From Candidatus Latescibacterota bacterium (GTDB taxonomy: Bacteria; Latescibacterota; UBA2968; UBA8231): DNA of 64,000 bases. A program made the position numbers and the translations under genes. This document shows, one piece after another, positions 25,270-34,339 of this stretch (position 1 is the stretch's first letter; each line of letters starts with the position of its first letter). The stretch is taken from assembly GCA_022826515.1 (NCBI GenBank), contig JAJDUT010000104.1:29703-93702 (forward strand), in the 5' to 3' direction. Under the pieces are notes generated by a model. The model did not search any database, had not been told where the DNA came from, and worked only from the letters and a program-made list of their open reading frames with translations.

Positions 25270-26445
25270 CTAACGCTCGCTCTCGTCCCCTGCAAAATCT
25301 AGATTAGCCACCCTAACTCCCCGCTGGTATTCATACGACTCATCCACCGGCGCAATGATCCAAGCATTTTCCGGCTGCAAATCGCCGACCAACTCAAAAA
25401 ACCCCCGCGACGGCCTAGGCGCTTTTGAGAACTTGCATTCAAAGACCACCGTCCTGTCCCCGCGCTCCATTACTATATCTATCTCCGCTCCGTTGCCCGT
25501 GCGGATAAACGACGGTCGCCAGCGGGGCAGCGCAGCAATCAGATGCTCCAGCACCAAACCCTCCCATGAAGCGCCGGCTATCGGGTGTCCGAGCAATTGG
25601 TCGTACCTTTCGATTTCGAGCAACGCATGCAAGATGCCGCTGTCCCTTACATACACTTTGTGAGAACTGACCAAGCGTTTCTTCAGATTCGCTTCGCAGG
25701 GAGGCAATAGGCGAATCATATACGTTTGCTCGAGAATAGCTAGGTACTTCTTTAGAGTCGCCACCGACACATCAACCGCTCCGGCCAGCTTGCTATAGTT
25801 GATCGTCTGGCCGTGGTAATGCGCCAGCATCTGCCATAGCCGCCGCACCACGGGCACCGGCAGGCTCAGGCCGAGCGCGGGAATATCTCGCTCCAAAAAG
25901 GTCTGAATAAAATCCTGCCGCCAAGCAAAGCTATCCTCCGCATCCCCGGCGAGCAGGCTATCGGGAAACCCTCCGCGCACCCACAGAGTTTGCCAATCGG
26001 CGACTTGCTTAGTCTCCGAGCGCAAAAATGGCGTCAACTGCAAATAGGCGATCCGGCCAGCCAGCGATTCGCTCGACTGCTGGATCAACTCCCGCGATGC
26101 CGATCCGAGAATCAAAAAGCGCCCCGGACGCCGGTCGCGATCAATCTCGGAGCGCAACACGGCGAAGAATTCCGGCAGACGCTGAATCTCATCCAGACAC
26201 ACCAGTTCCTGGCGATGTTGTTCGAGAAAAAGTTCGGGTTCGGCGAGTCTGTTGAGATCAATGCGGTTCTGCAAATCCAAAAAGGCCACTAACTGGCCTT
26301 TTAAATACTGACGGGCCAGTGTTGATTTACCGCATTGACGAGGACCAAGGATCGCAACAGCCGGGGAACGCCCCAAGGCTCGTTTTAACTCAGATTCTGC
26401 CTTTCTCGGCAAATATCCATGCAAATTGATAACTCCCTTTATCAT
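25270..26445 (-). CDS. AAA-family ATPase with DUF4143 (AAA_14) domain
   Basis: This 391-residue protein has a Walker A motif at about residues 33-42 (GPRQCGKSTL) and a Walker B-type motif in ELVCLDEIQRLPEF near residue 85. The family's GSASRELI block follows, and then a C-terminal DUF4143 region with a nuclease-like core (GNGAEIDIVMERGDRTVVFECKFSKAP). It is the archaeal/bacterial AAA_14 type, abundant in genomes with many selfish or defence genes; the biological role is unsettled. It stands alone, and its coding sequence and 5' region are less GC-rich than the flanks. Confidence 0.85.
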   Translation of the reverse strand: MIKGVINLHGYLPRKAESELKRALGRSPAVAILGPRQCGKSTLARQYLKGQLVAFLDLQNRIDLNRLAEPELFLEQHRQELVCLDEIQRLPEFFAVLRSEIDRDRRPGRFLILGSASRELIQQSSESLAGRIAYLQLTPFLRSETKQVADWQTLWVRGGFPDSLLAGDAEDSFAWRQDFIQTFLERDIPALGLSLPVPVVRRLWQMLAHYHGQTINYSKLAGAVDVSVATLKKYLAILEQTYMIRLLPPCEANLKKRLVSSHKVYVRDSGILHALLEIERYDQLLGHPIAGASWEGLVLEHLIAALPRWRPSFIRTGNGAEIDIVMERGDRTVVFECKFSKAPRPSRGFFELVGDLQPENAWIIAPVDESYEYQRGVRVANLDFAGDESER

Positions 26446-26606
26446 TTTACATGGATAATAGCCAAATTGAGACGAATTTTCAAATTGAGCCGTTGCAAAT
26501 TCTCCTTGTCGCTGTCGTCTCTTATATTTAGTCGCATCTTTCTTTATCAGAACTCACGCGAAGGTGTTCGCCTTTTGTTGACAGTCTATACGCACAACGG
26601 TCATCC

Positions 26607-28010
26607 ATGACTCCGCCTCTATCCCACCGCACTAAACTCGGCTACGGGGCCGCTGATTGGGGCTTGGCCGCCGTAGAGTCGATGGTGCAGATCTACCTGT
26701 TCAAATTCTACAACGTCGTCGTCGGCCTACCCGCACTCTACACCGGCCTAGCGTTGGCTTTGGCCATTATCTGGGACGCCATCACCGACCCCCTCATGGG
26801 CGGCATCTCCGACCGCTCCCGCTGGTCCGGCGGGCGACGGCGGCCCTACTTGCTGCCCGGGGCCGGGCTGTTGGCCGTTTCCTTCATCTGGATTTTCAAC
26901 CCGCCACCCCTCGACAGCAACGCCGCCCGCTTCGCCTTTTTGCTGATCTCGTTCATCCTGCTCAACACCGCTATGACCGTAGTCGGCGTACCGCATTCGG
27001 CCCTCGGCAGCGAACTGAGCTTTGACCGCGACCAGCGCACCCAACTTTTCGCCTACAAGCGGCTTTTCGGCACTGTAGGTGCCCTAGTCGGCCTGTGGCT
27101 GCCCGGACTCATCTTGACCCAAATGGACGGCCACGCCGACCCGACTGGTGCCCAGGCGCGCGGCTTGGCCAGTTGGTGGTTGGCCGCCCCCATCGTGTTG
27201 GGTGCTTGGATCACGGTCCGAGCCACCCGCGGCCTCGACCGACCCGCCGACCATGCCCAATCCAAAAAGCCGCTCCATCTCTGGCGTCTATTCGCCGACC
27301 AGCGAAGCACTTGGGCTAACCCCTTTTTCCGCGTCCTGTTGCTGGCCTTTCTAGTCGCCACAATCGGCCGCACGTTCAACGCCTCCACCGCGCTCTACTA
27401 CTACGAATACCGCTTGCAGCTAACCGAGCAAGAAACCATCGGCTGGATCTTATTGCCCTTTTTCTTGAGCTTCCTCGCCTCTTTGCCGGGCTGGATCTGG
27501 GCAGCTCGCCGCTGGGGCAAGAAAACAGCCGGAGTCATCGGCGTCTGCGGCCTAGGAGTCTCCACCGCCGTGGCCTATCCGCTCTTTCCCATCGGAGAAT
27601 TAGCTGCGCCCCTACTCTACGCGCTGGTGGGCGGGGGCTTGGCCGGAGCCGTCGTCTTGCTCGACGCCTTAGTCGCCGATACCATTGACTACGACAAACT
27701 CAAGACGGGCCTCGACCGCGAGGGACTCTACTTTGGCGTCTGGCGCATGGGCACCAAGCTGGCCCGCGCATTGGGGCTGGGACTCAATGGTGTCTCGCTC
27801 TGGCTGATCGGTTTCTCCGCCGCGACAGCAACACAAACCCCCGAGACAAGTTGGCGCTTAGCTTTGCTCTTTGGACCGATGGTGGGTATCCTGTTCTTCG
27901 GAGCCGGACTCATCCTGTGGCGCTTGCCTTTGACCGTCGAGCGGCACCAGCGCATTCAGCGCCTATTGCGCCGCCGCCGTCAAAGACTGCACATTTCACA
28001 AGGGGATTAA
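26607..28010 (+). CDS. MFS transporter of the GPH (glycoside-pentoside-hexuronide):cation symporter type
   Basis: This 467-residue inner-membrane protein has about 12 hydrophobic segments. The N-terminus KLGYGAADWGLAAVE and the motif DAITDPLMGGISDRSR near residues 52-67 are the signature of GPH/MelB symporters, which import sugars with sodium or protons. A basic C-terminal tail follows the last segment. It heads a same-strand series of catabolic genes (glycosidase-like protein, aldo/keto reductase, amidohydrolase, PhyH) and probably brings in a saccharide for them. No Shine-Dalgarno sequence is clear before ATG 26607. Confidence 0.88.
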   Translation: MTPPLSHRTKLGYGAADWGLAAVESMVQIYLFKFYNVVVGLPALYTGLALALAIIWDAITDPLMGGISDRSRWSGGRRRPYLLPGAGLLAVSFIWIFNPPPLDSNAARFAFLLISFILLNTAMTVVGVPHSALGSELSFDRDQRTQLFAYKRLFGTVGALVGLWLPGLILTQMDGHADPTGAQARGLASWWLAAPIVLGAWITVRATRGLDRPADHAQSKKPLHLWRLFADQRSTWANPFFRVLLLAFLVATIGRTFNASTALYYYEYRLQLTEQETIGWILLPFFLSFLASLPGWIWAARRWGKKTAGVIGVCGLGVSTAVAYPLFPIGELAAPLLYALVGGGLAGAVVLLDALVADTIDYDKLKTGLDREGLYFGVWRMGTKLARALGLGLNGVSLWLIGFSAATATQTPETSWRLALLFGPMVGILFFGAGLILWRLPLTVERHQRIQRLLRRRRQRLHISQGD

Positions 28011-28108
28011 GGGGCACCCACCGTTGAGGTTGCGCGGAGACTTAAACTCAGTGCCGCGTGTCGCGTACTGCGAAATCGCACCCCAATAAGGAAGGACTAA
28101 GTTTCCCC

Positions 28109-29536
28109 ATGAAAATCTGCCCCTTCAGCGCGAGTCACCTTTCGCGTTGCATCCTAGTCACCCTCGTCACCATTATAACCTCCATGACCCACGCCCAAGC
28201 CGATTCTGACCGCATCCAGCCCTACGCCGCCAATCCGCGCTACTGGCAGTACAACGGCCAACCCGTGCTCCTCCTAGGCGGCACAATCAAAGACTGCCTC
28301 TTCCAAATACCCGATCTCGAAGCCCATCTCGACCTGCTGCAATCAGTCGGCGGCAACTACGTGCGCAATACCATGAGCGACCGCCGCGTTTACGGCTATG
28401 AGATCCCAGCCTTCCACCAAAATGCCGATGGCCTATACGACCTCAACCGCTGGAATCCGGTTTATTGGCAGCGCTTTGCCGACCTTTTGCGCTGGACCGC
28501 CGAACGCGACATCATCGTCCAGATAGAAATGTGGGACCGCTTTGACCACAGCCGGGAACATTGGGAAAAGAGCCCCCTCAATCCGGCCAACAACATCAAC
28601 TATACCGTCGAGGAATCGGGCCTCGAAACAGAATATCCCGCCCACCCCGGCGGCAATTGGCAGCCCTTTTTCTACACCGTCCCCACCTTGCGCAACAACC
28701 AAGTCGTGCTGCCCTACCAACAAGCCTTCGTCGATCAAGTCCTCAAGCACTCCCTCGCCTACGACCACGTGCTCTACTGCATGGACAACGAGACCAGCGG
28801 CGACCCAGCGTGGGGTGCCTATTGGAACGACTACATCAAGGAGCGGGCGCAGCAAGCGGGCAAGACCGTTGAAACCACTGAAATGTGGGACGAATGGGAC
28901 GTGCGAGGGGAAACCCATCGCGCCACCTTCGACCACCCAGAGCAGTACTCTTTCATCGACATTTCGCAGAATAGCTGGCAGCGCGAGCAAACCAATTGGG
29001 ATCGCGCCCAGTGGGTGTGGCAATACATCGCCGCACAGCCCCGACCGATCAATTCGACCAAAATCTACGGTGCCCAGACGCATCGGGACCAAAGCCGCGG
29101 CATCGACGACCGCCACGCCACCCAGTGCTTTTGGCGTAACCTCATCGGCGGCTTTGCCTCCAGCCGCTTTCACCGACCGGATTCCGGCATCGGGCTAAGC
29201 CCCCAAGCCCAAGCCCACATTCGCAGCGGTCGCCTGCTGTCCGAGGTCTTCGACTTTTTCAACGCCGAGCCAGATTCCGATAGCGCCCTATTGAGCGACC
29301 ACGCCGCCAACGAAGCCTATCTCAGCCGAATCCCCGGTCGCCAGTACGCGCTCTACTTTACCGACGGCGGCGCTGTCGGTCTCGATTTAACCAGAACAGA
29401 AGGCACCTTCCAAGTCCAATGGCTCGACATTGCCGCCAGCACTTGGACCTCCGCCGACGATTTGGACGGTGGCACCGTAGCGCAACTAGCCCCTCCCCGA
29501 GGCGGCCCCTGGGTCGCCCTGCTGACGAGGCGCTAA
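28109..29536 (+). CDS. Secreted glycoside hydrolase-like TIM-barrel protein
   Basis: The start at ATG 28109 (MKICPFSASHLS), after AAGGAAGG, gives 475 residues with a signal peptide ending near ITSMTHAQA. The mature protein opens with PRYWQYNGQPVLLLGGT and GGNYVRNTMSDRR, as in DUF4038/clan-A glycosidase-like proteins. LYCMDNETSGDPAW near residue 228 could carry the acid/base Glu of a clan-A (beta/alpha)8 enzyme. The C-terminal 80 residues look like a beta-rich domain. The inferred role is periplasmic or extracellular cleavage of a glycan whose product the upstream symporter imports. No exact GH family is assigned. Confidence 0.65.
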   Translation: MKICPFSASHLSRCILVTLVTIITSMTHAQADSDRIQPYAANPRYWQYNGQPVLLLGGTIKDCLFQIPDLEAHLDLLQSVGGNYVRNTMSDRRVYGYEIPAFHQNADGLYDLNRWNPVYWQRFADLLRWTAERDIIVQIEMWDRFDHSREHWEKSPLNPANNINYTVEESGLETEYPAHPGGNWQPFFYTVPTLRNNQVVLPYQQAFVDQVLKHSLAYDHVLYCMDNETSGDPAWGAYWNDYIKERAQQAGKTVETTEMWDEWDVRGETHRATFDHPEQYSFIDISQNSWQREQTNWDRAQWVWQYIAAQPRPINSTKIYGAQTHRDQSRGIDDRHATQCFWRNLIGGFASSRFHRPDSGIGLSPQAQAHIRSGRLLSEVFDFFNAEPDSDSALLSDHAANEAYLSRIPGRQYALYFTDGGAVGLDLTRTEGTFQVQWLDIAASTWTSADDLDGGTVAQLAPPRGGPWVALLTRR

Positions 29537-29560
29537 CAGGAGGGCAATATATCAACCCTG

Positions 29561-29621
29561 CTTGAACGATTCGAGATACGGATCGTCTTGTGAATTATAT
29601 CTGCGTCCATCTGCGGATAAT
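29561..29621. repeat. Interspersed repeat, TCTGCGTCCATCTGCGGAT family (copy 2)
   Basis: CTTGAACGATTCGAG, GGATCGTCTTGTG and TCTGCGTCCATCTGCGGATAA occur in the same order as in copy 1 (23297-23368), but with a single CGTCCATCTG unit. The copy sits between the glycosidase-like and aldo/keto reductase genes. Confidence 0.8.
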
Positions 29622-29640
29622 TGTATAAATTGGAGCAACA

Positions 29641-30579
29641 ATGAACCTTAGCGACCGCGTCTTCTTCGGCCAGACCAATCTCCACGTCTCGCGCCTGTGC
29701 CAAGGCACTGCCTTCCGCCACCTGCCTCGCGCCGACAGCCCCCAATCCCTAGCCGTGCTCCACCACTGCTTGGACCAAGGCGTCAACTTCTTCGACACAG
29801 CACAAGCCTACGGGTGGGGTGGTGCTGAGGAGGTGCTGGGGCGGGCAATCGCAGGTCGCCGCGACGAGGTAGTCATCTGCACCAAGGTTCCCGCCTCGCT
29901 GGCCCCCGCAAGCGACGGAGATCCTGGCGAGCGCGTCCGCTACACCCGCTCCCATCTCACCGACCGCCTCGAAGAAAGCCTCCGCCGCCTGCGCACCGAC
30001 TATGTTGACCTCTACCTTTTGCACCACCGCGACGAGGACACGCCGCCGGAGGCCATCGTCGAGGTCATGGAGGATCTAGTGCAGGCCGGCAAAACTCGCT
30101 ACTGGGGCGTCTCCAACCATCGCGCCGCCGAAGTCGAAGCCTTTCTCGCCCTAGCCCCCATCGCTGGCGTCGAGGACTACTACAACATCGCCGGCAGCCA
30201 CTGCGACGAAACGGGACGCTCGCGAGTGGAAATCTATGAGGAAGAAATGCTGCCCCTGCTGCGGCGCACCGGCCTAGGCTGCCTAGCCTTCAGCCCGATG
30301 GATACCGGCCTGCTGGCCCGGCCCAACGACCCCGCTATCTCCACCTTAGTCGCCGCCATTGACCAAGTCGCCGCTGACCTGGGCACCTCCCGCGCTACCG
30401 TCTGCGTCGCTTGGGTCTTGCATCAGGGCATCACCTGCGTACTCGCTGGTGCCGAGAGCGCCGCACACGTCGACGCCAATCTCCAAGGCACCCGCCTCCA
30501 ACTTCCCGCGGACGCCCTCGCCGCCCTCGACCAAGCGCGCCAAACCTATCGCGCCAGCCAACAGGAGCAACTCCCGTGA
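29641..30579 (+). CDS. Aldo/keto reductase
   Basis: This 312-residue NADPH-dependent oxidoreductase starts after TTGGAG. The TIM-barrel fold shows GVNFFDTAQAYGWGGAEEVLG, with the catalytic Asp and Tyr. DLYLLHHRDEDTP carries the active-site His region, and YWGVSNH and GAESAAHVDANL are cofactor-binding motifs. The TGA overlaps the GTG start of the next gene (GTGA), so the reductase and amidohydrolase are translationally coupled. It probably acts on a sugar or sugar-derived aldehyde or ketone in the pathway encoded by this cluster. Confidence 0.9.
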   Translation: MNLSDRVFFGQTNLHVSRLCQGTAFRHLPRADSPQSLAVLHHCLDQGVNFFDTAQAYGWGGAEEVLGRAIAGRRDEVVICTKVPASLAPASDGDPGERVRYTRSHLTDRLEESLRRLRTDYVDLYLLHHRDEDTPPEAIVEVMEDLVQAGKTRYWGVSNHRAAEVEAFLALAPIAGVEDYYNIAGSHCDETGRSRVEIYEEEMLPLLRRTGLGCLAFSPMDTGLLARPNDPAISTLVAAIDQVAADLGTSRATVCVAWVLHQGITCVLAGAESAAHVDANLQGTRLQLPADALAALDQARQTYRASQQEQLP

Positions 30580-31457
30580 ACATCGTCGACGCCCACATCC
30601 ACGTCTGGACCTCCGACTTCGACCGGTATCCCCTAGCCCCCGGCTTTACGCCCGCCGACCTGTGGCTGCCCTCTTTTACCCCCGACGATCACTTTGCGTA
30701 TAGCCGCAAGGTCGGCAAGGTCCGCCTCAACCTAGTACAGATGACCTGGTACGGCCTCGACCATAGCTACATCCTCGATCTGATCGCCTCTGATCCTGAG
30801 ACCTACACGGGCACCGGCATCGTCCCCGGGGTCTCCGACGTGTCGCTGGCCGACCCGGGCAAGACCATGATCGCCCTAGCCGAGGGAGGCATTCGCGCTT
30901 TCCGTGTGCGCGGCGGCAGTACCGGTCGCCCAACCGCCTTTGGCCGTTCGGACCGCTGGCTCGACTATCCGGGCTATGAATCGATGTTCCGCACCGGAGC
31001 CGAGCACAACCTGGCCCTCAGCTTCCTCATGGGGCTCGCAGACCTGCCCGGCCTGATCCGCCTCTGCCGCCGCTTCCCGGAGACCCCCGTAATCCTCGAC
31101 CATATCTGCGGAGTGCGCATCCGCGATGGCGTCTGGCCCGAAGGCGATATCCGCACCCTCTGCAACATGGCCCGCTACCCGCGCGTCATGGTCAAGCTCG
31201 GCCCGTTCCAAGCCCTCGGCAACGGCGAGGCCCCTTATTTTGATCTCCTGCCCCTCATCGAGCGCATCGTCGATGCCTTTGGCCCCGAACGCCTCATGTG
31301 GGAAAGCGACAGCGGCGGCCCCGTCCGCATGAAAAATCCCGCCAATGACTTTGCCGCGGCAATCGCCCTAATCCGCGACCACGCCGATTTCCTCAGCCAA
31401 AGCGACAAGGAATACATCCTAGGAAAGACGGCCGAGGACTTCTTCTTCAACCGCTAG
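30576..31457 (+). CDS. Amidohydrolase family 2 (lactonase/decarboxylase-like) TIM-barrel hydrolase
   Basis: The start at GTG 30576 (MNIVDAHIHVWTSDF) overlaps the reductase stop; the frame is open further upstream, but the family begins here. The product has 293 residues. The H-x-H metal motif lies at residues 6-8, ILDHICGVRIRD is the middle His motif, and LMWESDSGG is the late Asp motif. The family includes sugar-lactone hydrolases (for example L-fuconolactonase) and decarboxylases. Coupling to an aldo/keto reductase makes lactone hydrolysis after sugar oxidation an attractive but unproven role. The PhyH gene follows after 12 bases. Confidence 0.85.
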   Translation: MNIVDAHIHVWTSDFDRYPLAPGFTPADLWLPSFTPDDHFAYSRKVGKVRLNLVQMTWYGLDHSYILDLIASDPETYTGTGIVPGVSDVSLADPGKTMIALAEGGIRAFRVRGGSTGRPTAFGRSDRWLDYPGYESMFRTGAEHNLALSFLMGLADLPGLIRLCRRFPETPVILDHICGVRIRDGVWPEGDIRTLCNMARYPRVMVKLGPFQALGNGEAPYFDLLPLIERIVDAFGPERLMWESDSGGPVRMKNPANDFAAAIALIRDHADFLSQSDKEYILGKTAEDFFFNR

Positions 31458-31469
31458 GAAAGGACCGCC

Positions 31470-32288
31470 ATGGAACTCACCGACGCCCATCTCGACGAAT
31501 TAGACCAACGAGGTTTTATCATCCTGCCCGGCTTCCGCCACGGCGAGGACCTAAAAGCAATGCAGCAAGCCCAGCGTCGCGTCCTGCCATCGTGGGATGA
31601 AGTAAAGGACGACCCGCCCCCCGGCCGCGCCATCCTCACCGAATTCCCGCCCCCCGAAATGGCGCTGCTGCGCGGCATCGTCCATCACCAAGCCTGGGAC
31701 TTCGCCAGAAAGTGGTTTGGCAGCGAGCATATCCACTTCCGCGCCGGCTGCATGATCGCCCGCTATCCAGGTTTCACAGGCGGCGGTACCGGCTCGGACG
31801 CCTCCGCGTTGCATCTCGACAATGGCAACAACTCGCTGCTGCCGCCCTCCGACTCAGCCCGCGCCTTCGGCCAACTCGTCTTCTGGCATCACCTCGAAGC
31901 AGTCGGCGAGGACCAGGCACCGCTGCGCTTGATCCCCAAAGAACATGGCCGCGACATGAGCAAAGCCGAGCCGCTCGTCTGCGAAGCCGGCACCCTCTGC
32001 GTCTTCACCAATTACACCATGCACTCCGCCAGCGACTATCTGCGCGCCGACGGCCAGCGCTACACCTGGGGCTTTGGCCTCGGCCGCGCCGACCACTACT
32101 GGGAGGGTTTCCGCCATTACACCGACAAGGGCCAAAACCCGATCTTCCGCGAGTTCATCGGCACCCTCACCGCCGCCGAAAGAGAAGTCTTCCGCTTCCC
32201 GCCCGCTGGCCACGCTTATTACACACCGCAAACCCTCGCCGCCCTCGAAGACCAGTACCCCGGCTGGAACGCCCGCAATGAGTACTAA
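31470..32288 (+). CDS. Phytanoyl-CoA dioxygenase-like (PhyH) oxygenase
   Basis: This 272-residue protein starts at ATG 31470 after GGAAAGGA. It begins with LDQRGFIILPGFRHGEDL, the usual N-terminal helix-strand of PhyH proteins. The iron ligands are HLD (SALHLDNGNNS) and the late His in NYTMHSASDY, with a downstream Arg for 2-oxoglutarate. It is the third gene of a tight reductase-amidohydrolase-PhyH unit, so its substrate is probably an intermediate of that pathway. It is more distant in sequence from the other PhyH genes in this window. Confidence 0.82.
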   Translation: MELTDAHLDELDQRGFIILPGFRHGEDLKAMQQAQRRVLPSWDEVKDDPPPGRAILTEFPPPEMALLRGIVHHQAWDFARKWFGSEHIHFRAGCMIARYPGFTGGGTGSDASALHLDNGNNSLLPPSDSARAFGQLVFWHHLEAVGEDQAPLRLIPKEHGRDMSKAEPLVCEAGTLCVFTNYTMHSASDYLRADGQRYTWGFGLGRADHYWEGFRHYTDKGQNPIFREFIGTLTAAEREVFRFPPAGHAYYTPQTLAALEDQYPGWNARNEY

Positions 32289-32468
32289 CGTGGACCGCCA
32301 GCAAACCCATCTTTCGTTCTAAGCGCTACATGCCGATCGGTCTATTGCTGGAGGTGGGCGATAGTTCGGTGGAGGGTCTGCCTGCGGATATACCTTGATG
32401 CACCCTCCCCCATTCCGTACACTCCCCCGCAACTAGCCCACCCTACCTTACCCAAAGGAGTCCCCATC

Positions 32469-33275
32469 GTGAAAATCGGCCTCTACGCCTCCATGTTCGG
32501 CAAAGACGATCCGCCCACCCTGCAAAGCATCGAAAGCTACATCGATCACGCCTACGACCTCCGCCTCGACTTAATCGACTTCCGCCGCGACCGAGGCTTC
32601 AGCTCCGAAGACGCCTCCTACCTCATCAAGACCAAACTCGCCTGCATCGAAAAGGGCCTTGCCATCGGCTACTTAGCTTCCGGTGGACACTTTGTCGGCA
32701 GCGACGAGGATCTGCGCGACAAGGTCGCCACGGCCAAGGCCGACATGGACATCGCGCTGATTTTGGGCGCACCCATGATCCGCCTGTTCTGCGGCCAGCC
32801 CCTCACCGACCCAGAGGAGCGCGCCCGCGAAATCCGCTGCTTTCAAGAGGTCGCCGACTACGGCCTCGAAGTAGGCATCGCCATGGGCCTGCAAAACCAT
32901 CCCTCCACTGGCGACGACGTCATACGCATCATCGAGGAAACCGACCGGCCCAACTTTAGCTTTCTGCTCGACACCGGCCAGTGGTGCGGTTCACCAGCCC
33001 GCAACCGAGGCATCCCCGACCCAGACCACGACATCTACGCCTACATGCAGCAGACCGCCCATCTAGCCACCCACGTCCGCGCCAAATTCTACAAGATCGA
33101 CAGCGGCAAAGAGGAGTGGATCGACTACGAGCGCATCGTCCCCATCCTCGCCGAGGCCGGATACAACGGGCCGCTCTCCGTCGTCTTTGAAGGCAAGGAT
33201 ATCAACGATTGCGATGACAAAGAGGTCATGCGTTTGGCAGCCGAACAACTGCGAGATTTGGTCTCCCGGCTCTAA
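32469..33275 (+). CDS. Sugar phosphate isomerase/epimerase-like TIM-barrel protein
   Basis: This 268-residue protein starts at GTG 32469 (MKIGLYASMFG) after AAAGGAG. It belongs to the xylose-isomerase-like (AP endonuclease 2) superfamily. Metal ligands are suggested by the Glu in GIAMGLQNHPSTGDD (His), SFLLDTGQWCG (Asp), HVRAKFYKIDSG and the final VVFEGKD (Glu). Such enzymes isomerise or epimerise sugars, inositols or related compounds. It follows the reductase-amidohydrolase-PhyH unit after a gap of 180 bases that contains no recognisable gene, so it may be part of the same regulon with its own promoter. Confidence 0.82.
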   Translation: MKIGLYASMFGKDDPPTLQSIESYIDHAYDLRLDLIDFRRDRGFSSEDASYLIKTKLACIEKGLAIGYLASGGHFVGSDEDLRDKVATAKADMDIALILGAPMIRLFCGQPLTDPEERAREIRCFQEVADYGLEVGIAMGLQNHPSTGDDVIRIIEETDRPNFSFLLDTGQWCGSPARNRGIPDPDHDIYAYMQQTAHLATHVRAKFYKIDSGKEEWIDYERIVPILAEAGYNGPLSVVFEGKDINDCDDKEVMRLAAEQLRDLVSRL

Positions 33276-33290
33276 CCTCTAAACATAAAA

Positions 33291-33322
33291 AAAGGGGACG
33301 GCCAACAGGGCCATCCCCCTTT
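33291..33322 (-). terminator. Rho-independent-type terminator of the envelope protein gene
   Basis: AAAGGGGACGGCC pairs imperfectly with GGCCATCCCCCTTT around a short ACAG loop. Read on the minus strand the stem is followed by a run of seven T (33287-33293), as expected downstream of the gene that ends at 33344. On the plus strand only three T follow, so it serves the minus strand mainly. Confidence 0.75.
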
Positions 33323-33343
33323 GTACTCATATCATCCGCCGAA

Positions 33344-33982
33344 TCAGAAGGCGTAGCTCAGCGCCACGCTTGGCGTCCCCGCCCGCGCGCCCGCTTGCAG
33401 CTTGAGCCGCTTGCCGTACTTAAACCGCACTCGGTCGCGCTTGGCCTCAATCACTTGGATGCCGTGCAAGAAGTCGTAGATCATACTGCCGGCGATGGTA
33501 ATCACTCCCAGCGCAACCAGTGCTCCGCCCGCTCCGCCATCGCGCCGGAGCTCGCGCAGGCGGTATTTTGGCGTCTCGCCTTCTAGCGAAACGGGAATTT
33601 TCTCATAGCGTTTTTCTTTGCCGCTGTCCCCGGCGTTGATCGTCAACACATCAAAATCCGTATCCGCGAATTCACCATCTTCCCAGAGTGCCGCCCCAGC
33701 AATAATCGAGGCGACGCCCGCAAGACCCGTCGCCAAAAGCCACTTCCCCGTCGTCGGTTCCCCCGCGTAAAAGTGCATCATCCCCGGCACCGGAATCGCG
33801 CTTCGCATCAATCCGGTGGAGATGCGGCGGTTCATGTCTTGGTACTCCTCATAGGTCATGTCCTGCGGTATGGGTATTAGCGGTGCCTCGTTCAGCACAT
33901 CGCCCGTTCCCTGCGCCACAGTTGACGACGGTACGACGAGTGCCAGCGCAAACGCTACGATCCCTAGCACATATTTTCTCAT
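33344..33982 (-). CDS. Predicted outer-envelope protein of unknown function
   Basis: This 212-residue protein has a good signal peptide (MRKYVLGIVAFALALVVPSS, cleavage near VAQG). The mature part holds PVPGMMHFYAGEPTTGKWLL and a hydrophobic segment (about 83-100). A second hydrophobic stretch lies near 152-170. The end, PSVALSYAF, has the aromatic C-terminal residue typical of outer-membrane barrels. The P-G-x-x-x-F-Y-x-G motif is seen in DUF5683-like envelope proteins, but I cannot assign a family firmly. It has its own terminator downstream and AGGAGG before the ATG. Confidence 0.55.
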   Translation of the reverse strand: MRKYVLGIVAFALALVVPSSTVAQGTGDVLNEAPLIPIPQDMTYEEYQDMNRRISTGLMRSAIPVPGMMHFYAGEPTTGKWLLATGLAGVASIIAGAALWEDGEFADTDFDVLTINAGDSGKEKRYEKIPVSLEGETPKYRLRELRRDGGAGGALVALGVITIAGSMIYDFLHGIQVIEAKRDRVRFKYGKRLKLQAGARAGTPSVALSYAF

Positions 33983-34339
33983 GATTAATCCTCCTATTGT
34001 TAGATTGGCAATTTAAGCGCGAAAAAGGACGACCAAATCGTCCAGCTAGCCATCAGTTATGACTTATAACACCTGAGCACGGCAATGGTGTTACCCCTAT
34101 CGGCGAGCCTTCCCGCTCCTTGCCCCAAGACCGGGGGCGGCCTACTTTCCTTGGGTATCCGGCCAGACTCCTCCGCTGTGAAGCCGAGCGGGAATTGAAC
34201 TTTTTTGACGCCTTCGGTCCGACGTTTTCTCTGTTGGGACCGACCCCGTTCCACTGCAAATCAGTCAATAATATCGCCTTCTTATCTTCCCAAGCAGGGT
34301 GCGTGGCCGCAACGCCCATCTTTCACGCGGAGAAATCTC
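33983..34339. other. 357-bp gene-free region between divergent genes, with hairpins
   Basis: No convincing gene or tRNA is present. Three possible hairpins can be seen: GGACGA/TCGTCC (34027-34042), TAACACC/GGTGTTA (34067-34093) and TCGGTCC/GGACCGA (34214-34243). A run of T (34201-34206) lies just before the last of these. The region presumably holds the promoters and leaders of the divergent envelope-protein and FKBP genes, but I could not pick out clear -35/-10 pairs. Confidence 0.4.

Noticed and set aside
28433..29173. 246-residue minus-strand ORF
   Set aside because: Antisense to the secreted glycosidase-like gene, with no start signal and low-complexity Val/Gly-rich composition.
33983..34339. 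tRNA-like segment on the minus strand (GTTCAATTCCCGC)
   Set aside because: No acceptor stem, D-arm or anticodon arm can be folded around it.
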